Part shown: piece after piece, positions 1-7,700 of the stretch | How positions within the stretch are numbered: position 1 is the first letter of the stretch | How the letters are laid out: every line of letters begins with the position of its first letter | Assembly: GCA_934254725.1 (NCBI GenBank) | Contig: CAKQLR010000060.1 | Location: forward strand, 1-10,039 | Source of the DNA: an uncultured Clostridia bacterium | GTDB lineage: Bacteria > Bacillota > Clostridia > Christensenellales > Borkfalkiaceae | DNA: 10,039 bases | Reading direction: 5' to 3' | Notes under the pieces: generated by a model | Databases searched by the model: none | Told to the model about the DNA's origin: nothing | The model's input: the letters and a program-made list of their open reading frames with translations, nothing else | Made by a program: the position numbers and the translations under genes

Positions 1-16
1 TAGGATTATGATTTTC

Positions 17-61
17 CTCTGACTCCGTCATCCGGGAGTTCAAATCTCTCCACCCCAGCCA
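17..61 (+). tRNA. tRNA-Gln(CTG), 3' half only; likely attachment site
   Basis: Bases 17-23 are a tRNA-Gln anticodon loop (CTCTGAC, anticodon CTG at 19-21, U33 at 18, purine 37 at 22). They are followed by the 3' anticodon strand (24-28), a five-base variable loop (29-33), a T arm (stem 34-38/46-50 with one G-U pair, loop TTCAAAT), the 3' acceptor strand CACCCCA (51-57), discriminator G58 and an encoded CCA (59-61). The CACCCCAGCCA end is typical of bacterial tRNA-Gln. The 16 bases upstream cannot pair as the 5' anticodon strand or form a D arm, so the 5' half is missing. Identity starting in the anticodon loop and running to the CCA end is the classic core of tyrosine-recombinase att sites. 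I infer that an integrated element lies to the left. Assembly chimerism is an alternative. Confidence 0.78.
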
Positions 62-67
62 CGGATG

Positions 68-112
68 ATGTCGAATTTGTCTCGACGGAAAAGAGACGAA
101 TTCGGCATTTTT
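68..112 (+). terminator. intrinsic terminator of the tRNA-Gln
   Basis: A 16-bp stem (68-83 with 93-108, two G-U pairs) closes a 9-base loop and runs into five T (108-112). It begins 7 bases after the tRNA CCA end, so it is the tRNA transcript's own terminator. Its presence suggests that the DNA to the right of the fragment is the tRNA's original chromosomal flank. Confidence 0.85.
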
Positions 113-132
113 CTTACCGTTTTTAAGGAAAA

Positions 133-213
133 ATAGGGGGGAATTACCTATTTTACCACGAAAATGACCGAGTTAGAATGTCTCGATTTGCCGAGACATT
201 AACGCCCCCCTAT
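133..213 (+). ncRNA. candidate structured RNA (three-way junction)
   Basis: The segment folds into a compact three-way junction. The closing stem is 133-141 with 205-213 (9 perfect pairs, ATAGGGGGG/CCCCCCTAT). A small hairpin is 150-154/161-165. A long arm pairs 178-185 with 192-199 and, past a two-base bulge, 172-175 with 200-203. A terminator follows at 263-295. A second complementarity (145-150 TACCTA with 215-220 TAGGTA) would compete with or cross the closing stem. I recognise no known riboswitch class. A weak possible promoter (152-157 TTTACC, 16-base spacer, 174-179 TAGAAT) lies inside the segment, so the transcript start is unclear. It could instead be a DNA-level inverted repeat. Confidence 0.35.
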
Positions 214-262
214 GTAGGTATGATACTTATATACTGAATATGTAGGATTTGAATATTGATAG

Positions 263-295
263 ACCGAGCAGAGGAAAATCTGTTCGGTTTTTTTT
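263..295 (+). terminator. intrinsic terminator
   Basis: A 10-bp stem (263-272 with 279-288, one G-U pair) with a GGAAAA loop is followed by an unbroken T run through 295. No protein-coding gene lies upstream on this strand within the window, so it must end either an RNA transcript from the 113-262 segment or read-through from the tRNA. Confidence 0.85.
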
Positions 296-300
296 GACCA

Positions 301-330
301 AATGGGGGTCCGCAAGTGCGGACCCCCATT
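301..330. repeat. perfect 13-bp inverted repeat (isolated hairpin)
   Basis: AATGGGGGTCCGC (301-313) is the exact reverse complement of 318-330, with only a four-base AAGT loop between them. Neither side has a T run, so it is not an ordinary terminator. It sits between a terminator and the -35 element at 333-338. A dispersed palindromic repeat or a protein/supercoiling-sensitive site is possible; its role is unknown. Confidence 0.7.
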
Positions 331-332
331 GC

Positions 333-361
333 TTTCCAAATGTTTTAAAATATGTTATACT
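333..361 (+). promoter_or_regulatory. promoter for the WYL-type regulator locus
   Basis: The -35 is TTTCCA (333-338) and the -10 is TATACT (356-361), with a 17-base spacer and an extended -10 TG at 353-354. The expected start is near 368, giving a leader of about 30 nt. The ribosome binding site AAGGAG (387-392) is six bases before the ATG at 399. These signals appear intact although the gene they served is broken. Confidence 0.6.
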
Positions 362-398
362 ATAAGCATAAAAATGGGGTAGGTGTAAGGAGTAGCAG

Positions 399-537
399 AT
401 GAGACAAGAAAATGCTTTCAAAATCAGGCTTATAAAATTACTTGAAATACTGCGCCAACATTCGGATGAAGATAATTATATGTCGACAACCGAAATAATT
501 GAAAGGCTTGCGGCGATAGGAATTGTTTGTGACCGAA
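399..537 (+). pseudogene. WYL-domain transcriptional regulator, N-terminal fragment
   Basis: The first 46 codons encode a winged-helix DNA-binding N-terminus typical of clostridial WYL regulators: a basic helix with KIRLIKLLEILR, then an acidic HSDEDNYMST linker, then the IIERLAAIGIVCDR helix that normally runs straight into the recognition helix and wing. Similarity ends at CDR (about 536). The frame continues only to a TGA at 591-593 with unrelated residues, so the recognition helix, the wing and the whole ligand-sensing WYL domain (normally about 250 more residues) are absent. The promoter and ribosome binding site are intact. The tail overlaps, out of frame, the coding sequence of the next gene, which points to a deletion with its breakpoint at about 537-546. 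Family assignment comes from recognised motif order, without a database search. Confidence 0.7.
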
Positions 538-1155
538 GTGCACCTTGTTGCCGATTTTATACTCGGTTGGGGAACGGAGGACGAAAGTCTTGACGGAATA
601 CTCAGAATGTTTTCCGCATATACGGGAACTTCTGACGGCGGAATTTTCGCAGCGGCGCTTCTCGGGCTGTTCGGAATGGTTCTGGAGGGGCTTGGTATGT
701 TCGGAATATACAGGCTTATGGCGGAAAAATCCCCTGAATGTGCGCACGGTTACCGCTCGGGTATTTTAGGTTATCTTATGTTCGGCGCGTGCGGGTATCA
801 CGTTCCCGTCTGCGCGGCTGTTTTCCTGCTTAAACACGGCTTGGCTTCCGATCTGATTATGCAATACGCGGCGTACTTTTTGCTCCCCGCATTCATACTT
901 TTCTGGATTTTCTTTGCGGTTTTGCAAATATACCAGATTGCGGCGTTTGCTAAGGGATATACCCCGTATCCGAAGTACTCGTGGGTGTTTTCCATAGCGG
1001 TCGGAATGGTTGCTGCAGCTATAACAGGGCTTTTCGGCAACTATCCGTTTATGAATGCGATGACCTGCGCATGGATAGCGTTCGGCAACCTGTGGATGTT
1101 CGGCGGGTTGCTCCTGAAATTAAAAAGCGTTTCGGAAAATTACGGCAAAAAATAA
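523..1155 (+). pseudogene. multi-pass membrane protein (DUF6796-like), N-terminally truncated
   Basis: The open frame gives up to 210 residues with about five hydrophobic helices (counted from 523: roughly 41-65, 78-103, 113-141, 153-172, 178-199) and a short basic C-terminus. It opens inside what looks like a first helix (LVADFILGWGTED) whose beginning is missing. The extracytoplasmic/loop motif FGACGYHVP and the overall layout recall the uncharacterised DUF6796 membrane family, a tentative link. No ATG precedes the hydrophobic remnant. Possible starts are TTG 523 or GTG 529, the latter with AGGA at 518-521. Both lie inside the WYL fragment in another frame, so weak translation coupled to that fragment cannot be excluded. 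Function is unknown. It is probably non-functional, or expressed as a shortened form. Confidence 0.6.
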
Positions 1156-1174
1156 AACCGAAAGTTTGATTTTT

Positions 1175-1208
1175 GCGTGAAAAAGGGAATTTTTCGTTTG
1201 CTTTTTTT
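1175..1208 (+). terminator. weak intrinsic terminator after the membrane-protein remnant
   Basis: GAAAAA (1179-1184) pairs with 1190-1195 around a GGGAA loop, with imperfect G-U and GC pairs below (1175-1178 with 1196-1201), followed by seven T (1202-1208). The stem is AT-rich, so efficiency is doubtful. Confidence 0.45.
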
Positions 1209-1226
1209 AAAAACAATTGATAAAAT
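1198..1226 (+). promoter_or_regulatory. promoter of the DtxR/MntR-type regulator
   Basis: The -10 is TAAAAT (1221-1226), preceded by an extended TG (1218-1219), with a poor -35 (TTGCTT, 1198-1203) at a 17-base spacing. The start is expected near 1233. The ribosome binding site GGGAGGGG (1241-1248) is close to the ATG at 1253. No clear dyad operator overlaps the promoter. Confidence 0.5.
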
Positions 1227-1252
1227 AGATAAAAACCCTCGGGAGGGGAAAC

Positions 1253-1615
1253 ATGGAGAATAACGAATCTCAGGAAATGTATCTTGAAACGATACTGAGA
1301 ATAAAAAAGAAAAAAGGAAGCGTGCGCGCTATAGAGATAGCGGAGGAACTCGGTTACAGCAAACCGAGCGTTTCCCGCGCCGTGGGCATAATGAAAAAAG
1401 ACGGCTACATTATAGTTCATTCGGACGGTCTTATCGACTTTACCGAAGCGGGCAGGCAAAAAGCCGAAAACGTTTTTACCCGCCACAAGTCTTTGACCGA
1501 AGCGTTTGTAAAAATGGGGCTTACGTCCGAAACCGCGGAGGAAAACGCCTGCCGCGTGGAGCATGTCATTACGGAAGAAGCTTTTGAAGCTATAAAAAAA
1601 CATTTCGATGTATAA
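1253..1615 (+). CDS. DtxR/MntR-family metal-dependent transcriptional repressor
   Basis: This 120-residue cytoplasmic regulator would bind DNA when loaded with Fe2+ or Mn2+ and repress metal uptake genes. Residues 5-20 form the first helix and about 24-60 the winged helix-turn-helix (AIEIAEELGYSKPSVSRAV, then the wing GYIIVHSDGLIDFT). Residues 66-120 are the dimerisation/metal domain. Candidate metal ligands are M9, C100, E103 and H104 (ACRVEHV motif), matching the DtxR/IdeR primary site (Met, Cys, Glu, His) rather than the Asp/Glu/His set of MntR. H78 matches a family ancillary-site histidine. The C-terminal SH3-like domain of DtxR is absent, as in short clostridial and MntR-type members. 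The start is set by GGGAGGGG at 1241-1248. The gene is single and convergent with the giant surface-protein gene. Iron and manganese specificity cannot be separated without experiment. Confidence 0.9.
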   Translation: MENNESQEMYLETILRIKKKKGSVRAIEIAEELGYSKPSVSRAVGIMKKDGYIIVHSDGLIDFTEAGRQKAENVFTRHKSLTEAFVKMGLTSETAEENACRVEHVITEEAFEAIKKHFDV

Positions 1616-1643
1616 TATTGATATATAACATTTTAGTTATAAT

Positions 1644-1680
1644 AAAAAATGAAGTCCGAAATAAATCGGGCTTCATTTTT
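1644..1680. terminator. bidirectional terminator between convergent genes
   Basis: A long stem (about 1647-1659 with 1666-1678, one T-G pair) with an AATAAA loop is flanked by A on the left (1644-1649) and T on the right (1676-1680). It therefore works as a hairpin plus T run in both directions. It ends the DtxR-type gene on the plus strand and the giant minus-strand gene, whose stop is at 1733-1735. Confidence 0.85.
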
Positions 1681-1732
1681 CTTTTGGCTGAAACAGATTT
1701 TTTCTTATCGAAAATTGCCGTAATTATAATTT

Positions 1733-4700
1733 TTAACCGTAAACCGTTTCGTGCAGTCTCGAAAGATAATTCCATTTTAATTCGTCGAAGCCGCAGCTCG
1801 AAACGAGTTCTACGCCGTTGCCTGTTCCGACATCTTCGACGACGTAGCAGTTGTCCGTGTTGCCGTTATTCGACGAAACGAAACTTTCGAAAGCGATGGA
1901 ATTCCTGAGGGCTGCAATCTTTTTCGCTTCGGCGGGATATTTCGCAGTAAACTCCGAAAGAGTGTATTCTTCGTATAAGGTCGAGCCTTTCTTTACTGCG
2001 TTTTCGTCAAGATATATCGCGCATTTCGCGGTATGCGTCGTTCCTTGGTTGTCTTTGCCCACGACGGATATAACATACTGCGGCGTTTCCGAATAATGGT
2101 CGTATGTGAGATACAGTCCTTTTTCGCCGAACAACGTTACGTTGCTTACGCTGTATGCGAGTTTCCCGTGCAGTATGGTGGAGTTTTTAATTGTTCCGTC
2201 GTTTTTGCCCGCGAAGCCGCCGAAAAGAACGGATTTTTCAAGATATACGTTGTCGCCCTGCGAAAGATTTAAGGTTATCTCTCTTTCGGAGAAGCAATTT
2301 TCTATTACGCCCGTATTGTAGCCGACGAAATAACCGAGGTTGCAATTAAGGCTTCTCGCAAGCGTTACGTAAACGCCGCCGCCTCTGCCGCTCTGGTTGA
2401 TGTTTTTCATGCTACCGTTGTTCGTGCCGACCGTAGAACCCACGGTAAATTCCGTGTTGCTGTCTATGTTTATATCTCCGCTCGCCGATGTCATAAGCCC
2501 GTCTGCAAGTCCGTTATTCACGCCTATCGAGCCGGAAACTGACAGCTTTTGCGTGGCTTTTACGTTAGCAGAAAATCTTATAAACGTCTGGCAATCTACG
2601 ATTTTTCCGCTTGCGGTAACCTCGCTTGCGAACGCGCCGAGGGCAGAGGCGTCCGTCGTGCCGCTTATCGAGAAATACCCTTTGACGGACAGATTGTAAA
2701 CCGTACCGCTTATTTTGGAGAAGTAGCCGAAGTTATTCTTTGTTCCGCTTTTTGCCGAAACGGATATTATATGACCGTTTCCGTTGAACGTACCGGAGAA
2801 ACCGTTGCGAGCGTTCGCGCCTATTGCCGTCCAGCTTATAAGACCGCTTTCGCCCCACATATTTTCGCCCGCCGTTATGTCGTTTATAAGAACGTAGTTT
2901 TGTTCGGGCGCAAGATTGATATTCTGCAAATCTTCAAAAGTGGAAACTGGTTTTGCGTACCTTGCATAGAGAGTTTCTTCCTTTTCAAGGTCTTTTTCTA
3001 TAACTGTTACGGGGTAACCGTTTTCCGTTTCGTAATGGCTGAATACAAGTCCGTTCGCGTTTGGCGTCGGTTGTTCGAGTTCTTTGGTAAGTCTGCCGTA
3101 AGGAACGTTTTCAAGCGTTTTTTCGGTCTTGCCGTCAGAGAATTTTCCTTCGCCTGCGTTAACGGTTACTTTAAAGAGTCCGGCTGCGGGTTCGTAGACT
3201 GCATAATACGTAGTTTTTATCGAATACGTCATGTCTTTAAGCTCGTCTGCGGTAATAAGGTCGTTTCCGTCGGTCGTCCAACCGGAGAATCTCATTCCCT
3301 TGCAGGAGGGGGCTTTATCGAACGTAATGTTTTCGCCCGCCGTGCCGTAATCGTTTATTTCCACGCTGCCGTCGGCAAAAATCATAAGACCGACCAGGTC
3401 GCCGCTTTCTGTCGAAGAGGCGGAGTAAGTTTCCGCACGGAAGGTAAGCTGTACTTTTACGTCCGTATCGTGAACGTAAACGCCGTAGAAAACAGTATCT
3501 TCTGTAAAGGTTATCGTCTCGCCCGCTTTTACGGATACGGGTGCGCTTCCGTCCGTCGGCTTTGTTTCCCAACGGTCGAAACGGTAGTAGTTTTCGCTGT
3601 AATAGTCTACGTCGGGTGCGGTCATCGCAGTGCCGTAATTCTCGTAGTAATTTGCAACGTGTCTGAAGCCGCTCATATAGCCGTTGCAGACAACACCGTC
3701 TATTTTCGTTCCGTCAAGCTCGAAGCATTCCCCGTCCGAAACGAACGCTATGTTGATTATCTTTGTCGTAGCGGGCTTAAAGAATATTTCTATCGTCGCG
3801 TTGTTGTCGAAAGGCACGTACGCCATATATCCGTCGTTATAGAACATGCTTACGTGTTCTTCGCCGTCTACCGTCCACTTAAGATAATCGGAAATAAACG
3901 TTTTGGACTTGCTGTCCACAGCAAACATGTTCGTCGTCAGGTAGAAGCCTTTGCCGTAGAAATCGGTTACTTTAAGTTCGGTTTTCGATTTGTCTCCGTC
4001 GAAGTAAACGACGCCCGTGCCGTCCGATTCTTCCGTCTCGACGCTGCCCTTGAAAGTAAGCGTTATCTCTGCGGGATTCAGCGAATAATACGCGTAATAG
4101 GTCACATCTGCGTTCGGTATCTTCAAATTTTCTTTATCGATTTTGTGGTCGATGGAGTAGGGGACGGTAGTCCAGCAAACGAAAGTGAAATCGCCTTTTT
4201 CGTCCGAATAGTTCTCGGGCACGACAGAGGAAATATCTTCGCCGTAAACGCCCGTCTTTTTAAGCGTTTTTCCGCTGCCCGCAAATTCGCCGTCCATAGC
4301 GTCGAAAGTCACCGTGTGCGGTTTGTAGCTTTCGGTAAAACGCGCTTTGAAAAGAATGTACGTTTTTACGTTGCCGTCCGCGTCTTTTTCAGTACCGATA
4401 ACGTATGTGTTTTCGTCAACGCTCCAGTCGATAAATTCGTATTCGTAAATGCCGTTTACGTCGCCGCGCGCGGGCGGGGTTATTTTTTCGGACCTAATTA
4501 CTTCCGCAAGGGTTTTGCCGAAGTAATTTCCTTCGATTATTTTATAGTAGTATTCGTAGCCGTAATCTCCCACGCTTACGAACGCTATCGTCGGCAACAC
4601 GGCTTTTTTCGTGAAAACGGGGGTATATGTTTCGTTTTTGACGAACGCCGTATGTATTCCGTATGGCAATTCTTCGCCCGAAGAATTCTTCCACCCGTAG

Positions 4701-7700
4701 AAAGCGCAGTACTTTTTGCCGTCGTAATCGAAGTAATCGTTTAACTTTGGCAGGGAGTAGAACGCGTCATCGTCGGTAGAGCCGTAAGTCCAGGTTTTGC
4801 CCTTTGCCGTATACACTCTGTCGCCGTCGGGCGTGGTGGCGAAAACAACGTCGGACGCAAAGCTTTGAAGCGGGTCGGTTATCGTGAATTTCGCGGTGAG
4901 TTCGGTAGGCGAATATTCTGCCGTAAGTTTTACCGTAATATCTCTTTCGGGCATTTGCTCGGGAATATTCGTTTCGTCCCAGACAACCGAATAATTTTCT
5001 ATGGCTTCGTCCACCATCGACAGCGGATAGCCCGCAAGTTTGCTTATTACCGATTTATCGGAGAAGTTGATTTTCAGAAGCGCCACTTTTACGGGGTCGC
5101 CTTGTTTTATGCCGTAATCGCCTATTTTCTTTCCGTTCGCCACGATGTTCACGTAATAAACGGGCAGCGAGCTGAGCCCTTTACGCTCGTAAAGCACGTA
5201 GTAAATTCTGTTTTTCGTTACGTCCGGCATGGAGGAAACGTCGTAATAACGGCTGTTTTCCTCTCTTTCGGGGTTGATGTCGCGATACCCTGTGATAACG
5301 TAGGTGTTATTGTTGTTTGCGGTAAATTCCGCGCCGATCGCAAACTCTTCAGGAGGAATAGGACGGATGTCGCCGCTTTTGTAATCGAACGGCTTGTATT
5401 CCTGTTTAACGCGCTTTACCGTTCCCGCTTCGAGAACGTAAGTTTCGGTAAACACGTTTACGTCTGAATAGGTCGCGGTAAAATCCGCTCCGTTTTTAAT
5501 TCCGTCGAAGTTTTCGAGGAACAGCGTCGAATCGACGTCCACTTTTATTACGGGGTAAAGCCCCGCTTCTATATCTATGCCCTTGAATGCGTCGTCGGTC
5601 GGGTTTACCGTATAGTAGTCCAGAGTAAAGCGCAAACCGCTCGTGCTGACGAAAGCCTCGTACTTTTTGCCGTAAATTTCGGGTGCGGTTATTTTATCCG
5701 TCAGAACTACGAAATAGCGGAGATAGGGGACGTATATCATATCCGCACTCTTTAAGAATTTGTTCCCGGAAACGGTGTCCGCAGCGGAATATTCGGGGTA
5801 GTAGAAGTTCGCTTTATAGGTGAGTTGTTTCCATTTCAGCCTGTAATAGCAGGTATTTACGATCATGTACCCCTTGTAAATTTTTGTGGCGTTTTCATAC
5901 GTAACCACGGGGAAAGTGCCGTCGAACTCCTCGTCCGGAGCGTCGCCCATAAACGGGAAATATTTTTCCCAAAGGTCGTTCATGTCGAGGTAGTAGCCCT
6001 GGCGCACGGGTATCGTTTCCGCAGTGAAATCTGGCGGAACGACCTGTTCGCCTTCCAGGAACGTAAGTTTTGCGAGCACCTCCGAATACGTAGAACCGCC
6101 GCCAGCGTAGTATTCGTTTCTGAATTCGCTGTGCTGTACGGCGTAATCTCTGCCGTCGGGGTTGCGGAATTCTACGTAAAACATTCTTTCTATTCCGCTT
6201 GCGAAAACGCCTTGTTTGGGTATAAGTTTCGCTTTAACCGCGAATTTCAGCAATTTGTAGGGGAAGGATCTGCTTATAAGAGTAGACCGCCCGTTAATAG
6301 TTACGTATTTCTTGTAGTCCTTTGTCTGGTAATCGGGAATGTCCAGGAGCTCGAACTCGTAATCGAGGTATGCCCCGTATTGATTTCTCGAAGCGTTGTC
6401 TATTACTTCTTCGCCCGTAACTATGTCGAGATATTTCATTTCTACGGTGCTCATCCGCACACCGGCATAGCGCGAAGTTATCACGAACGGATTGTCGGGC
6501 GTATTCGATTTTTCTACGAAATCGAGGGGGATAAGCCTGTCGCCCACGCCGTACAAGGGGATTTTCTTGTCGAAAATATCCGTATTTAAGTCGTAAACGA
6601 GGAACTTCGCCCCGATTTTCGCGTTGACGAATAAGCCGACCTCCAAATACATTCCGCCGTAAAGGTGGGTTTCGGACACCTTATTTACCGCGTCGTAGGA
6701 ATAGCGGAAGCTGACGAGCCCGCTTAGCTCTATATACGGTCCGAAGCGGAAGGAAACGTATACGGCGCCCACTTTGTTAAGGTGCAAGACGGAAAGGGAT
6801 AATTTTGCTTCGAGCCCGCAGCGGAAACCGACTTCGCCTTTTAAAGTAATAGAAAGGTCTATTTCGTTTGCGGTGGTGACTCTCGTAAATTTGAACTCTT
6901 TATACATCACGGGTTTGCCGTTTTCGCCAGCGGCGCATTGACCGTTTGTAAGAGAAGTGCTTTCCACGTAGTGGTGGGAAAATTCCACATATAAACCTGC
7001 GCGCGCGCCTAACGAACCGACCACGTTAAATTCCAACATAAGCGACACTACGGGTATCGGCAAAGGAATTTGCCCCAAAGGTATGCTGAAAATATCCACG
7101 TATTCGAGGTCGCTGTCGTCCCACAACGGACTGCCCGTTATCGCCTCTGCGAATTTATTCTGTCCGTCTTTGGCGATGTCCATAACGTATTCCACTTCGT
7201 CGGTAATATCTATGATGCCGTTAATGTCGTCTTTCGCGTCGGAAAATTCCACCGTCGCCGCGAGGGAGATGGAAAAATCGTTGGCAAGGTCTACCTGAAC
7301 GTCCGTATAGAACCATAAAAGCGGATTTAACGTTATAAGTCTTGATTTACAAATGGTATAGCGGTAATCTACCTGCGTTCTGTTTTTTATAGTGACGGAA
7401 ACGCTTACTTTGAAATTCTTTACCTGAATTTCTCCGCCGAGTTCTATTTCGAACTCCAGCACCGTGCCTTTTATGTTTGTGCGAACTACCGGTCTTTTGA
7501 ATTCGAACCCGCCTATCGCCGCAAGCAACGCGGTTTTTTCTTCCTCCGGCAGGGTGTCCGCATAGTCGGTTACCGTGTGAGATTGCGCCACGGCGTTCCT
7601 TACCGCGCTTTTAAGCATAACTATGCCTTCGTTGTTCTCTACGTTTTCGGCAATCGTTTCGGGAGAAAGGTTTATATACTCTTCGAGCGGAGCCTGCGCT

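Noticed and set aside
1..23. Group I intron interrupting the tRNA anticodon loop
   Set aside because: The base before the junction is not the required intron-terminal G, and no intron core elements are visible in the few bases available.
1..61. A complete tRNA running in from the left edge, possibly a long-variable-arm Ser type (TGAC/GTCA at 20-23/27-30)
   Set aside because: No anticodon loop with U33 and purine 37 can be placed in bases 1-16 with a five-pair stem. The Gln(CTG) loop, five-base variable loop and CACCCCAGCCA end fit exactly, so only the 3' half is present.
1049..1603. 184-codon minus-strand frame opposite the DtxR-type gene
   Set aside because: The opposite strand encodes a clear DtxR/MntR-type protein with a ribosome site; this frame is low-complexity aromatic/basic and spans the intergenic terminator and promoter.
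2549..4744. 731-codon open frame on the plus strand inside the giant gene
   Set aside because: It is the antisense shadow of the minus-strand gene, whose product has coherent signal, repeat and GLUG domains. The shadow translation is Arg/Val/Phe-rich with no domain and no ribosome site, a side effect of codon bias.
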